Assembly: GCF_000024885.1 (NCBI RefSeq)
Contig: NC_013512.1
Location: 682,001 to 746,000, forward strand
Length of the DNA: 64,000 nucleotides
Origin: Sulfurospirillum deleyianum DSM 6946
GTDB lineage: Bacteria > Campylobacterota > Campylobacteria > Campylobacterales > Sulfurospirillaceae
Reading direction: 5' to 3'
Within the stretch, counting starts at the first letter, position 1; the number at the start of each line of letters is the position of its first letter. Of this stretch, positions 8,394 through 16,870 are shown piece by piece. The notes under the pieces are model-generated. The model did no database searches and was not told the DNA's origin. It worked only from the letters and a program-made list of their open reading frames with translations. Position numbers and translations under genes: made by a program.

Positions 8394-9505
8394 CGTACCG
8401 CCTCGCTCATATCAGCAATGGCAATTTTCCATGAGGGAAGAATCACACACGCCAAAAAAGGAATGACACTAAAGATAAAGAGTAAAAAAAGCATATTCAT
8501 ATCCACAATGGGGGTAAATTCAACGCTGTGTTCAAGTTCTGAGCCTAAGAAAATCGAGCGAAGCAGAGGTGCTTGAAAGAAAAAGACATAAAGGTAAGCA
8601 ATGCCCACACCTGATAAAAACGCACTCAAAGCAACCGTGCTGTTTTGGATAAACTTAATTGCAATAATATCTTTAATGCCATAGCCAATGCTACGCAAAA
8701 TCGCAATCTCTTTTTTCTTTTCGCCATAGACAAGGCTGATTTGGTTTTTGAGCAAAATGAGAAAAGAGACCATGCAAACAAGGTATAAAATCATAAATAC
8801 GCCTCCTTTGTAGTAAAAAAGGTGTTGGTAATTTGCCAATATCTCCTCTTTGGAAGTAGCTTTCACATAGGGCAAAGTCTCCACAATTTTAAGGGTGAGT
8901 TCGCCGACTTCATTAGGGTTTGGAACGGTGACATAGAGTTTGGAGTAGTGCTCCATCCCCAAATCCAAAACGGCTCTGGCATTGGCAGGATGCATATAGA
9001 TCACATCGTTACACAGAAGGTTGGTGGCTTTGGATTCGATTTGCTCGATGTTAAGGGAGATTTTTCCTTTGGGGGTAAAAAAGTTAAAACTATCTTCATA
9101 ATGCCACGCTTTAATGGCGGTGTAGACACCACTGCCTACTCGCATCTTTCCTAAACTTAAGGAGCTATCACCCATGACATGAAACCAAACACGCCCTTGA
9201 GCAAAGTAGTAGTAGCCATCCACGGCTCCTTCCACCGCAGTGACTCCCGTCAGCGATTCGATGGCTTCTTTATCCTCTTCACTTAAGGTATAGGCTCTCC
9301 CTGCTAAGGTGTTTTCAACCACAATATCGGGTTGAAATAAGGTGGCTGCTTTTAAATCACTTTGAATGGCATCAGAGACAAAAAGCACACCACTTAACAA
9401 GGTTACGATAAACGTAAAAATTAAAAAACTAAAAAGATGATCGGCTTTGTCTTTGAGCAGTAAGACAATGGCATATTCACTCAGGTTTTTAGGGAACATA
9501 GACAA
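8390..9505 (-). CDS. MacB/FtsX-type ABC permease
   Basis: A 371-residue inner-membrane protein with the four-helix layout of this family. It has one N-terminal helix (about 22-45), a large periplasmic domain (about 50-235), and three C-terminal helices with the family pattern (KKKEIAILRSIGYGIKDI near 263-280). The partner ATPase gene overlaps its stop. The periplasmic part contains one Cys (NLLCNDV). Possible work: passing conformational energy to periplasmic copper chaperones or to apo-MccA. Family assignment is firm; the cargo is unknown. Confidence 0.8.
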   Translation of the reverse strand: MSMFPKNLSEYAIVLLLKDKADHLFSFLIFTFIVTLLSGVLFVSDAIQSDLKAATLFQPDIVVENTLAGRAYTLSEEDKEAIESLTGVTAVEGAVDGYYYFAQGRVWFHVMGDSSLSLGKMRVGSGVYTAIKAWHYEDSFNFFTPKGKISLNIEQIESKATNLLCNDVIYMHPANARAVLDLGMEHYSKLYVTVPNPNEVGELTLKIVETLPYVKATSKEEILANYQHLFYYKGGVFMILYLVCMVSFLILLKNQISLVYGEKKKEIAILRSIGYGIKDIIAIKFIQNSTVALSAFLSGVGIAYLYVFFFQAPLLRSIFLGSELEHSVEFTPIVDMNMLFLLFIFSVIPFLACVILPSWKIAIADMSEAVR

Positions 9506-9677
9506 ATCCTTTATAAGCGCTCTCTTTAAAACTAAGGGAGAGCTCTGCGTGTTTCATCCGTGCGGCAAGGGATTGAATCTCTTTTTCTTTGGTTTGGAAT
9601 TCAAAGCTTAACGCATGGAGGATGATGACGCTATAGAGTAGCCCAAAAAAGAGGGCTACATAGCGTAGGGTTTTCAT
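9489..9677 (-). CDS. Small single-helix membrane protein between nosL and the ABC permease
   Basis: 62 residues: one N-terminal membrane helix (YVALFFGLLYSVIILHAL) followed by a short helical tail rich in Lys, Glu and Gln. It overlaps the double NosL gene by four bases at its start and the permease gene by 17 bases at its end, so it is embedded in a coupled operon and is likely translated. No known family recognised. It may be a small subunit of the ABC complex. Confidence 0.6.
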   Translation of the reverse strand: MKTLRYVALFFGLLYSVIILHALSFEFQTKEKEIQSLAARMKHAELSLSFKESAYKGFVYVP

Positions 9678-10726
9678 AGGCTTTTGAGCGTCTTTTCGCT
9701 AATGTCATCAAAGCGTAAAAGACGTTTTCCACTGTGGTCTTTCATAAACGAAACGGCTTCACTTTCGCTCGCAAATGGAATTAGCTCCGCTCCCATGGGC
9801 CCATAGACATTTGCGCCAATGACATAAAAGGCTTTGGTTGCATTGAGTTTTTTCAAGCTGTAATAATCGCTTACATAGATGTGTTCAAAATGTTTTTTTT
9901 GTGCAAAAATATACTTCATCATATCTTTGACGCCATCAAAATAGAGCGGTTTTTCAGGGGTTTCAATCACAGCAACCCATTGGGGGTATTTGGCAACGAA
10001 CATACCGCATACAGGGCATTTTGCATCGCTTGGAACGATGATTTTTTCTTCCGCTACAGAGGGTGTTGTGCCTGCTTTATGATCCCAAAGATACAAAGCG
10101 ACCATTTGGTATTGACCTTCTGATTCGAGTCGGCATGCTTTTTTGAGGGCTACTTTTAGAAGCGCTATGTTTGCAAAAGAGGCAGCATTGACTTTTTCAC
10201 AACCGTTGTTATAGAGTTTTTCACCCATGCCATAGACAGAGCGCTCACGTTTGTTTTTAAGCATGGCACTATCTTTTGCAAAATCTTCTTTGGCAATGGC
10301 ATACGCCTCTTCAAATTTGACGATGCGACCACCATTTTCCTCTTGAAAAGTTTTGGCATCGGCTTCTCTTACAAAGGCATACTGGCTGTTCATAGTCATG
10401 GTGCCAGGTTTGGAGCTTCCTACGACATAAAAAGCGTTGATTGCCTCAATAAAGCCTAAATTTTTGGTATCAATCACTTTGGCATCTTTAGGAAACACTC
10501 CTTTGGTGTCTTCGACTAAACAGTGGATGGAACAGTATTGGTGGTCTTTGTGTGCATGGCTGGTTTTTTGAAACTTCACCAAATCCATACCGCAGTTGGG
10601 GCAGTAACGCTTCGCATCACCGCTTTGAATAAGAACCGCTTTCTCTTCTGGAACACTTTGGAACATCTCTTGTGCAAAGCTTAGATTTAAGCACAGAGCA
10701 AAGAGCATGATGATTTTTTGGAACAT
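9674..10726 (-). CDS. Exported protein with two NosL domains
   Basis: 350 residues with a signal peptide (MFQKIIMLFALCLNLSFAQ). Domain 1 (about 25-145) has CPNCGMDLVKF, HAHKDHQYCSIHC and a Tyr-rich NosL core. Domain 2 (about 235-345) has CPVCGMFVAKYPQW, FDGVKDMMKY and GPMGAELIPF. The CxxCGM motif is the Cu(I)-binding signature of NosL, the chaperone of nitrous oxide reductase. No nosZ is present here. MccA is known in Wolinella to be a heme c-copper enzyme, so these domains are well placed to deliver copper to it. The middle segment (about 150-230) links the domains and carries two further Cys. A TTACATGTAA copy sits just before the start. Confidence 0.8.
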   Translation of the reverse strand: MFQKIIMLFALCLNLSFAQEMFQSVPEEKAVLIQSGDAKRYCPNCGMDLVKFQKTSHAHKDHQYCSIHCLVEDTKGVFPKDAKVIDTKNLGFIEAINAFYVVGSSKPGTMTMNSQYAFVREADAKTFQEENGGRIVKFEEAYAIAKEDFAKDSAMLKNKRERSVYGMGEKLYNNGCEKVNAASFANIALLKVALKKACRLESEGQYQMVALYLWDHKAGTTPSVAEEKIIVPSDAKCPVCGMFVAKYPQWVAVIETPEKPLYFDGVKDMMKYIFAQKKHFEHIYVSDYYSLKKLNATKAFYVIGANVYGPMGAELIPFASESEAVSFMKDHSGKRLLRFDDISEKTLKSL

Positions 10727-10747
10727 GGTTTATCCTTTACATGTAAA

Positions 10748-11596
10748 TTAATGGCTATGAGGAGATTTGAGGATACGCACATTGTCGCATCCCACCTGAA
10801 GCCCTTGTGCACAGCTTTGCTCAAAAAGCTCATAAGCCTTTTGTTCATCCAAAGCAACGCCTTTTCCCTCCGCATATAAAATGCCCAAATCATTGCATCC
10901 TTGAGCAAAGTGATTGCTACACGCTTTTTGATAATACTCACTGGCTTTTTTATAATCTTGTATGACGCCCTTGCCTGTGGAGTAGAGCAAGCCTAGATTG
11001 TCACATGCCATTGCTATGTTGGCGTCGCAGGCTTGATGGTAGAGTTCACTTGCTTTTTTATCGTCTTGAAAAACGCCTCTGCCATTGGCGTATAAAAATC
11101 CTAGATTGTTACAGGCATAAGCATTACCACTTTGACACGCTTTTTGATAGAGTTCACTGGCTTTTGTGTAATCTTGTTTGATTCCAGCACCATTGGCGTA
11201 TAAGAGCCCTAAACTGTTGCAAGCGACATCATCATCGTCTTGGCAGGCTTTCTCATAAAGCGCTTTGGCTTTGGATAAATCTTGTTTGACTCCTTGGGCT
11301 TCGACGTACATCAACCCTAGGTTGTAACATGCGGAACTAAAGTTTTGCTCACATGCCTTTTCATAGAGTTCTCGTGCTTTATTAAAGTCTTTGGCGACAT
11401 TGCCATTGCCCTCTTGATAGACAACGCCTAGGTTATAACACCCTGTTGCCTTTCCCTCTTTACACGCTTTATCGTAAATCTCGACCAACTTTTGATGATC
11501 TCCATTCTCTTTGGCTTCCATGCCCTCTTTGATAAACCCTGCAAATGCACATATCGCACTGAGGCTTAGGCAAACTATAAAGCGGTTTGTTTTCAT
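10748..11596 (-). CDS. Cysteine-rich Sel1-repeat (Hcp-like) secreted protein
   Basis: 282 residues: a signal peptide (MKTNRFIVCLSLSAICAFAG) and seven 36-residue Sel1-like repeats. Each carries a Cys pair eight residues apart, for example ACEQNFSSAC, ACQSGNAYAC and ACDANIAMAC, and a YNLGxxYxxGxGVxQD core. Helicobacter cysteine-rich proteins (Hcp) have this design, with a disulfide in each repeat. The solenoid probably serves protein-protein contacts in the periplasm, perhaps during MccA assembly given the operon position. Palindrome copies flank the gene at 10737 and 11615. Confidence 0.85.
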   Translation of the reverse strand: MKTNRFIVCLSLSAICAFAGFIKEGMEAKENGDHQKLVEIYDKACKEGKATGCYNLGVVYQEGNGNVAKDFNKARELYEKACEQNFSSACYNLGLMYVEAQGVKQDLSKAKALYEKACQDDDDVACNSLGLLYANGAGIKQDYTKASELYQKACQSGNAYACNNLGFLYANGRGVFQDDKKASELYHQACDANIAMACDNLGLLYSTGKGVIQDYKKASEYYQKACSNHFAQGCNDLGILYAEGKGVALDEQKAYELFEQSCAQGLQVGCDNVRILKSPHSH

Positions 11597-11629
11597 AAAA
11601 ACTCCTTTTTTTCTTTACATGTAAAATAA

Positions 11630-14329
11630 TTAAATCGTGCGAACATGACGTCCACGATACGCTAAAAAGCAGAGGAGCATGAGTGCTAAAAGCGTATAAT
11701 ACACTCCCTCTGGAACAGTAGGACTCTCGCCTGTTGCAGCATACGAGTGCATTCCCGTGAGGTAGAAATTTACCCCAAAGTAGGTCATAAGGATGGAGGA
11801 AAACCCAAACACAGACGCCACCGAGAAGGAGAAGAGCGAGTAGATCTTTGGGACAAAACGCAGGTGCAAAATGAACGCATAGACGATAATGGAAACATAC
11901 GACCACGTCTCTTTAGGATCCCATCCCCAGTACCTGCCCCATGACTCATTCGCCCAAATACCCCCAAAAAAGTTTCCTACCGTAAGCATGGAAAGTCCGA
12001 TAATGAGGCTAAGTTCATTGATGGTGGCGAGGGTTTTAATTTGCTCGTTAAATGCTATTTTACTGCTTTGTTTTTTGAGTGCCATTAGCATAAGTGTTAT
12101 GATGCCAAGCAGAGCACCCAAGCCTAAAAATCCATAACTAGCGGTAATCACCGAGACATGAATACTCAGCCAGTACGATTTTAAAACAGGTACGAGGTTG
12201 GTAATTTGGGGATTGACAAAACTCATGTGGGCAACCAACATCATAATGCCCGCAAAAATAGCCGCAGCACTCAGCGATAAAAGCGAGCGTCTAAAGACAA
12301 CCATTCCCGCAAACGCTGCTGACCATCCAATGTAGACCATAGACTCATACGAATCACTCCATGGAGCATGCCCTGAAATATACCAGCGAAGCCCTAGCGC
12401 AAAGGTGTGAGCGATAAGAGCCAGTGCAAAAATCAGAAGGATAGATTTTTCTACTAAGACAAACTGTTTTTGACTCAGTAGGCTAAAGAGCGCTAGACAA
12501 AAAGCAATACCTCCTAAGATGAAATAAAGAGGAATCAGTCTTTGAAAGAGGGCTAAACGGTTGTAAAGCACCTCCGCTTGAACATGTGTTTGAGAAGGTA
12601 ATATCTCCAAAGCGTGTACGGTTTGGTAATTTTTGAGGGTGTAAAGCGCTTGAGAAGCTTTTTCCCATTGGTTCTGATTAATTCCCTCTTGCACGCCTGA
12701 AAAGTAGTGACTCAGCGCATTTTTGATTTCAGGGGCGATTAAAGGGTTAGCAAAGGCATCATTGGGGCTTAGCCATGTATGGTTTTTATCCTCAGGCAGA
12801 GGAATAAATTTAAAGAGTACTCCTTTAAAGATGAGGTAGGCGATGTTGAGTTTTTCATCAAATTTAATGAGTTCATTTTCAAAGGTGCCCCGTTTGGATT
12901 GAGGTTTTTGGTTGGCTTCATTGATCGCCTGAGCCAATTTATAGGCACCATTTGCATCAAAAACCTGAGAAAAAGCGACATATGCTTGCTCTTTTGGCAG
13001 GTTAAGTAGCTCTTTAATGCGTGCATTGTTGAGTGTGACGAGTGGAATATCTTGCCACATTTGAGGCTGAGCACTCATCCCTAAAATCATCTGTTCAGCG
13101 CTTAAATGATAAAAGCTATTGCGACCGCTGAGTTTGTAGATAAGTTCTACCGCTTGCGTGCTAAAAGGCTTAATGCGCCCTTGCATATCTTGTACCAAAA
13201 GGGTACTTAGCTCCTCTTTGGCATGGAGAGCACTGTTGCGTGAGAGTTGTTCCAAATAGGCGTTAGTGTCTGCCTTGAGTATGGGTGTGCTGAGGCATCC
13301 AAAAAAAAGCAAAACCATCACCAGTTTGCTCTTTTGCAAAGAGGCTTTTAACGTTAAAAAACGGCTTTTTTGAGTAAAAAAGTTGCTTAAAAAGCCAAGG
13401 GTTAAAAGAAAATACCCCGCATACGTTGGCCATTTTCCGGGGTCCTTGTTGATTTCTAAAACGGTTCCTTTTTCATCCAAATCGTAAGAGGATTGGAAAA
13501 AGGTGTAGCCTTCATAGTGTAAGGGGTGGTTCATAAAAATAGTGTAAGGAAAAAGTGCTTTTTGGTGGCTATCTAACACCTCGATGTCACTACTGTAAGA
13601 AGAGGGGCTCATAGAGCCTGGGTAGCGTTTTAACTCAAAATCTTTTAAGCCTAAAGAGAAGGGAAGGGGAACCACTTTTGATCCCCATGTCAGAGCAACA
13701 TCCATCTCGTTAAAGGAGATGACCACAGGCTCTTCAACCCATCCAGCACCTCCATGCAAGGTTTGGGTAAACATCTCTGTGCCATAACTGACATAAACCT
13801 CAAGGCTAGAGCGTTCCCCTTTTCCTGCATAGTGATACTCTTTATAGGCGACACTTAAGGGTTTTCCATGGATTACATGTAAAAAAGAAAACGTATTATC
13901 TCCTAGTTGCCCTAGGAATAAAGGGTGTTCAAACGATGCTTCAGAGGTTTGAAGGTGTAAATACGGCACAACCGTGATCATCTCATTTTCATGCTCGCCT
14001 TCTCGAATGTGAATAATCCCTTCATACCCAAAATAGCGGGTGAGTCCAGCTCCTATTAAAATCACCACAAATGCGCTGTGTACCAAAAATGAGCCTAAGC
14101 GTTTCCACATCCGTGTCTTATAGATAAAACCGACAAGGCTTAAGATTAAAAGCACCATGACCGCTTCATACCACCTCGCATCATAGATGAGTATTTTAGC
14201 GGTTTGGGTATCGTAGGCACTTTCGATAAAGGTCGCAACACCGCCACCAATGCCTAAAAGTGCCAATAAAAACAGTACCATACCGTATGAAAAAAGAAGA
14301 CGAACCACACCTTGAAACACTCGCATCAA
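11630..14329 (-). CDS. ccsA1: CcsBA-type cytochrome c heme ligase for MccA
   Basis: An 899-residue fused CcsB-CcsA system II cytochrome c synthase in the inner membrane, which exports heme and attaches it to CXnCH motifs in the periplasm. The ResB/CcsB part spans about 1-320, a periplasmic linker about 350-600, and the CcsA part the C-terminal 300 residues. The tryptophan-rich WWD heme motif (WANESWGRYWGWDPKETW) is near residue 795. In Wolinella the equivalent gene, next to mccABCD, is dedicated to the unusual CX15CH heme of MccA. Its gene follows mccD by six bases. A second paralogue (nrfI) lies at 23.8 kb. One TTACATGTAA copy (13873) encodes Leu-His-Val here. Confidence 0.9.
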   Translation of the reverse strand: MMRVFQGVVRLLFSYGMVLFLLALLGIGGGVATFIESAYDTQTAKILIYDARWYEAVMVLLILSLVGFIYKTRMWKRLGSFLVHSAFVVILIGAGLTRYFGYEGIIHIREGEHENEMITVVPYLHLQTSEASFEHPLFLGQLGDNTFSFLHVIHGKPLSVAYKEYHYAGKGERSSLEVYVSYGTEMFTQTLHGGAGWVEEPVVISFNEMDVALTWGSKVVPLPFSLGLKDFELKRYPGSMSPSSYSSDIEVLDSHQKALFPYTIFMNHPLHYEGYTFFQSSYDLDEKGTVLEINKDPGKWPTYAGYFLLTLGFLSNFFTQKSRFLTLKASLQKSKLVMVLLFFGCLSTPILKADTNAYLEQLSRNSALHAKEELSTLLVQDMQGRIKPFSTQAVELIYKLSGRNSFYHLSAEQMILGMSAQPQMWQDIPLVTLNNARIKELLNLPKEQAYVAFSQVFDANGAYKLAQAINEANQKPQSKRGTFENELIKFDEKLNIAYLIFKGVLFKFIPLPEDKNHTWLSPNDAFANPLIAPEIKNALSHYFSGVQEGINQNQWEKASQALYTLKNYQTVHALEILPSQTHVQAEVLYNRLALFQRLIPLYFILGGIAFCLALFSLLSQKQFVLVEKSILLIFALALIAHTFALGLRWYISGHAPWSDSYESMVYIGWSAAFAGMVVFRRSLLSLSAAAIFAGIMMLVAHMSFVNPQITNLVPVLKSYWLSIHVSVITASYGFLGLGALLGIITLMLMALKKQSSKIAFNEQIKTLATINELSLIIGLSMLTVGNFFGGIWANESWGRYWGWDPKETWSYVSIIVYAFILHLRFVPKIYSLFSFSVASVFGFSSILMTYFGVNFYLTGMHSYAATGESPTVPEGVYYTLLALMLLCFLAYRGRHVRTI

Positions 14330-14335
14330 AACCCC

Positions 14336-15295
14336 TTAAGCACTAAACGTTTGTCCAGCGTATAAAATAAATAGCCGCAGTGATAAAACACCTAAAACAC
14401 TTGCCATACCGCTGATATAAAAGCTCATACGACTATGCGCCACTGTTTTTCCTAAGAAAAAGTTGAGTACCAAAGGCACACCAAATCCAAGCCCAACAAC
14501 CCCAACCCAAAACAGATGACGATAACTTCCTTCAAAAAAGGCAACCGCTGCATCTTTATCGACGTTTGTACCGACGATTAAAGAGACAAAAAGCATAAAA
14601 AGAAGCAACATCTCGAGCGCCATAATAGGCCACTCAAGGGTGTGCAGGGTTTTCATATCGCCATGATGCGCATCTGCTTTGAAAAAATACGCAGCAATCA
14701 CGCTTGAAAATGCCGTTCCTGCTGAGAGTCCAGAGACCACAAACAAAGCAGGTAAAATAGCGGTATTTAAGAGAGGAAAACGCACCAAAACAGAGATAAG
14801 AAAACCTGTATACGCACACACCACCAACGCAAAAATAAAGGCTAAGAGGTGAATCATTGGACGTAAAGGTTTAATCCATGCAAAGAGAAAAAAGAGTTTT
14901 GCAAGGGGTGTTTGCCCTAAACGCTCTTTGATCCATGCCTCAAAAACCAAAACAACGATAAGAAACGTGAGTGGAATGTACAGACACAGTGCTAAAACAC
15001 CAATAGACATTACCGATGTAAAATTGTAGTTAATGAGAATTTTCCAAAAGTAAAGCGGTTTTTCCAAATCGCCTACTAGAAAAATCATTCCCAGCGCAAT
15101 CGTGACAAAAGAGACAAGTGAAGCTGCTTTTAAAAGTGGGGTCTCTTCGGTTTGCTTTTGATAGTAGCGAAGTGCTAGTGCGATAATCAGCGCACCGCCT
15201 GAAATACCAGCTAGTAGCAAGTAAACGCCAATGGGCCAACCCCATTCCACACCGTGTGAAAATCCCACACTAAATTCTATGGATTCATTCATCAT
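14336..15295 (-). CDS. mccD: MccD, NrfD-type membrane quinol dehydrogenase subunit
   Basis: 319 residues with eight to nine membrane helices of the NrfD/PsrC family, starting MMNESIEFSVGFSHGVEWGWPIGVYLLLAGISGG. NrfD proteins bind menaquinol and pass electrons to a four-cluster iron-sulfur partner, here MccC, encoded immediately upstream with a one-base overlap of stop and start. The pair should feed electrons from the quinone pool to MccA. Order and length agree with the mccABCD operon of Wolinella succinogenes. Confidence 0.88.
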   Translation of the reverse strand: MMNESIEFSVGFSHGVEWGWPIGVYLLLAGISGGALIIALALRYYQKQTEETPLLKAASLVSFVTIALGMIFLVGDLEKPLYFWKILINYNFTSVMSIGVLALCLYIPLTFLIVVLVFEAWIKERLGQTPLAKLFFLFAWIKPLRPMIHLLAFIFALVVCAYTGFLISVLVRFPLLNTAILPALFVVSGLSAGTAFSSVIAAYFFKADAHHGDMKTLHTLEWPIMALEMLLLFMLFVSLIVGTNVDKDAAVAFFEGSYRHLFWVGVVGLGFGVPLVLNFFLGKTVAHSRMSFYISGMASVLGVLSLRLFILYAGQTFSA

Positions 15296-15966
15296 TAAAC
15301 TCCTGTCTTAACAATAGGGATGTAGCGAAGACTTGGTTGCGTCCCAAAGGAGGGTTTCATACGCACCGAATCTTTTACATGTAAAAGCTGGTTGATATAC
15401 GATGCTTCATCGTTTAAATCACCAAAGACTAAGGCTTTGTATTTGCAGGCTTGTACACACGCAGGTTCTTCGTTTTTGGCAAAGTTGGTGTTAAAACAAA
15501 AATTGCAGTTCTCTGCGGATTTGGTTTCATGGTTGATAAAGCGCACATCATAAGGACATGCGACAATGCAATATTTACACGCAATACAATCGTTTGTATT
15601 CATGGTGACAATACCCGTTTTTTCATCCCTGTAACAGGCGTTGGTGGGACAGACATTAACACAAGGTGCATCCACGCACTGTTGGCACGATACACGGGTG
15701 TATCGTTTTTCCAGTGGGGTATTGGGGTCTGTTTTGTTTTCGACATAAAGTCGTGCTTGTTTTTTTGGTACGGCATTGGTCTTTTTGCAGGCGACCTCAC
15801 ATTCGGTACAGCCCACACATTTATTTTGATCAAAAATCATGCCATAGTGTGGTTTTTTAGGTTTCTCTTCTTCTTGCGTTTGGGTACTGTGCCCAACAGT
15901 ACTCAAAACAAGAGAGCTGATTCCTAAATATTTTAAAAAATGTCTTCGTTTTGTATCTTGTTCCAT
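15295..15966 (-). CDS. mccC: MccC, exported four-[4Fe-4S] electron transfer subunit
   Basis: 223 residues. The N-terminus KRRHFLKYLGISSLVLS is a twin-arginine signal. Four Cys clusters follow: CVGCTECEVAC, CQQCVDAPCVNVC with a later Cys, CIACKYCIVAC, and CNFCF with ACVQAC. This matches the NrfC/PsrB ferredoxin family. It should carry electrons from MccD to the periplasmic octaheme MccA. A TTACATGTAA copy inside the gene (15375) is read as Leu-His-Val and extended to a 16-base palindrome. The start at 15966 is preceded by a GGGGGAGACGAG ribosome site. Confidence 0.9.
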   Translation of the reverse strand: MEQDTKRRHFLKYLGISSLVLSTVGHSTQTQEEEKPKKPHYGMIFDQNKCVGCTECEVACKKTNAVPKKQARLYVENKTDPNTPLEKRYTRVSCQQCVDAPCVNVCPTNACYRDEKTGIVTMNTNDCIACKYCIVACPYDVRFINHETKSAENCNFCFNTNFAKNEEPACVQACKYKALVFGDLNDEASYINQLLHVKDSVRMKPSFGTQPSLRYIPIVKTGV

Positions 15967-16000
15967 TCTCGTCTCCCCCTTTTTGTGTGACTATGAACTT

Positions 16001-16792
16001 CTACAGTTTTTTAAGTGGTTGATGGGTCTCTAAGGCCTCTTTCTTTGCTTCTTCACTGAGTGGTTTTGCACTGTTGTTCAAGGCACCTGGTTTTAAGACT
16101 TTCACCAATTCCACTTCAAAAATGACCGTTGAACCAGCAGGAATCGCTTGAACATCCGCATTACCATACGCCAATTCGCTAGGAATGACTAGTTTTGCTT
16201 TCTCGCCCTCATGCATGAGCATCAAACCCTCTTGTAAGCCATCTACCACGTTAATCATGGAAAGATGTGCGGGTTGTTTTCTCTCATACGTATTGTCAAA
16301 GACTGTACCATCCAGTAAGCTTCCTTTATAATGAATCAAGACAATGCTCTCAGGTTTTGGCTTTTCACCTTTTCCCTCAGTGATTTTTTCATACTGAAGT
16401 CCTGATTTTGTGGTGATGACATGTTTGTTTTTAGCATTGGTCGCAAGATATTTTTTGCCCGCATCTAAATTGGTATTGAGCTGTTGCTTAAATCTCTCTT
16501 GGCTGATTTTATTTAAACCCTCTGCTCGATTGTTAAGATGGGTGATAACTTCTTCATCGCTGAGCTTTTGCTTTTTTTTGAGCGCATCCATAAAGCCTTC
16601 AATCACCGCTTCCATATCTGCTTTGACACCAAATTCTGATTGTTCAAAAAGTTGATTTGCAATATAAGCGCCTGTAGATACGCCCATACTGTAAGATTCT
16701 TTTTGCACATCTGTTTTAAGCTCAACCGTAAACCCTTCTGTGGCTAAACAAAGAAATAGAAACAACCCAATAGAGATTTTTTTACCACTCAT
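16001..16792 (-). CDS. mccB: MccB, periplasmic FKBP-type peptidyl-prolyl isomerase
   Basis: The ATG at 16790-16792 has AAAGG at good spacing; an ATG at 16798 is too close to it. A signal peptide (ISIGLFLFLCLATEG) is followed by an FkpA-type dimerisation domain (about 30-110) and an FKBP domain (about 125-235) with VLIHYKGSLLDGTVFDNTYER, LMHEGEKAKLVIPSELAYG and IPAGSTVIFEVEL. It should help fold MccA in the periplasm. Its position directly after mccA, separated by two hairpins, matches the Wolinella mcc cluster. Confidence 0.9.
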   Translation of the reverse strand: MSGKKISIGLFLFLCLATEGFTVELKTDVQKESYSMGVSTGAYIANQLFEQSEFGVKADMEAVIEGFMDALKKKQKLSDEEVITHLNNRAEGLNKISQERFKQQLNTNLDAGKKYLATNAKNKHVITTKSGLQYEKITEGKGEKPKPESIVLIHYKGSLLDGTVFDNTYERKQPAHLSMINVVDGLQEGLMLMHEGEKAKLVIPSELAYGNADVQAIPAGSTVIFEVELVKVLKPGALNNSAKPLSEEAKKEALETHQPLKKL

Positions 16793-16817
16793 AATCATGC
16801 CTTTACCGTAAAAAATG

Positions 16818-16864
16818 GTGGACTAAGCTTCATGCTTAGCCCACAAGTTAGTCGCTTAAGCGAC
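16818..16864. promoter_or_regulatory. Two hairpins between mccA and mccB
   Basis: An imperfect hairpin pairs 16818-16828 with 16834-16844 (one A-C mismatch, 5-base loop). The perfect 14-base palindrome GTCGCTTAAGCGAC follows at 16851-16864. There is no clear T-run, so these may stabilise the mccA message or partly attenuate transcription, lowering mccBCD relative to mccA. Confidence 0.55.
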
Positions 16865-16870
16865 ACCTTT

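Noticed and set aside
9674-10726. NosL proteins as evidence for a nitrous oxide reductase cluster
   Set aside because: No nosZ or nosDFY gene is present; the genes are part of the mcc transcription unit.
11469-11906. 145-residue minus-strand frame overlapping ccsA1 and the Sel1 gene
   Set aside because: It crosses two well-supported genes in another frame and shows no family features.
15451-15927. 158-residue plus-strand frame opposite mccC
   Set aside because: It lies wholly inside mccC, whose four iron-sulfur motifs and Tat signal are clear, and it lacks a ribosome site.
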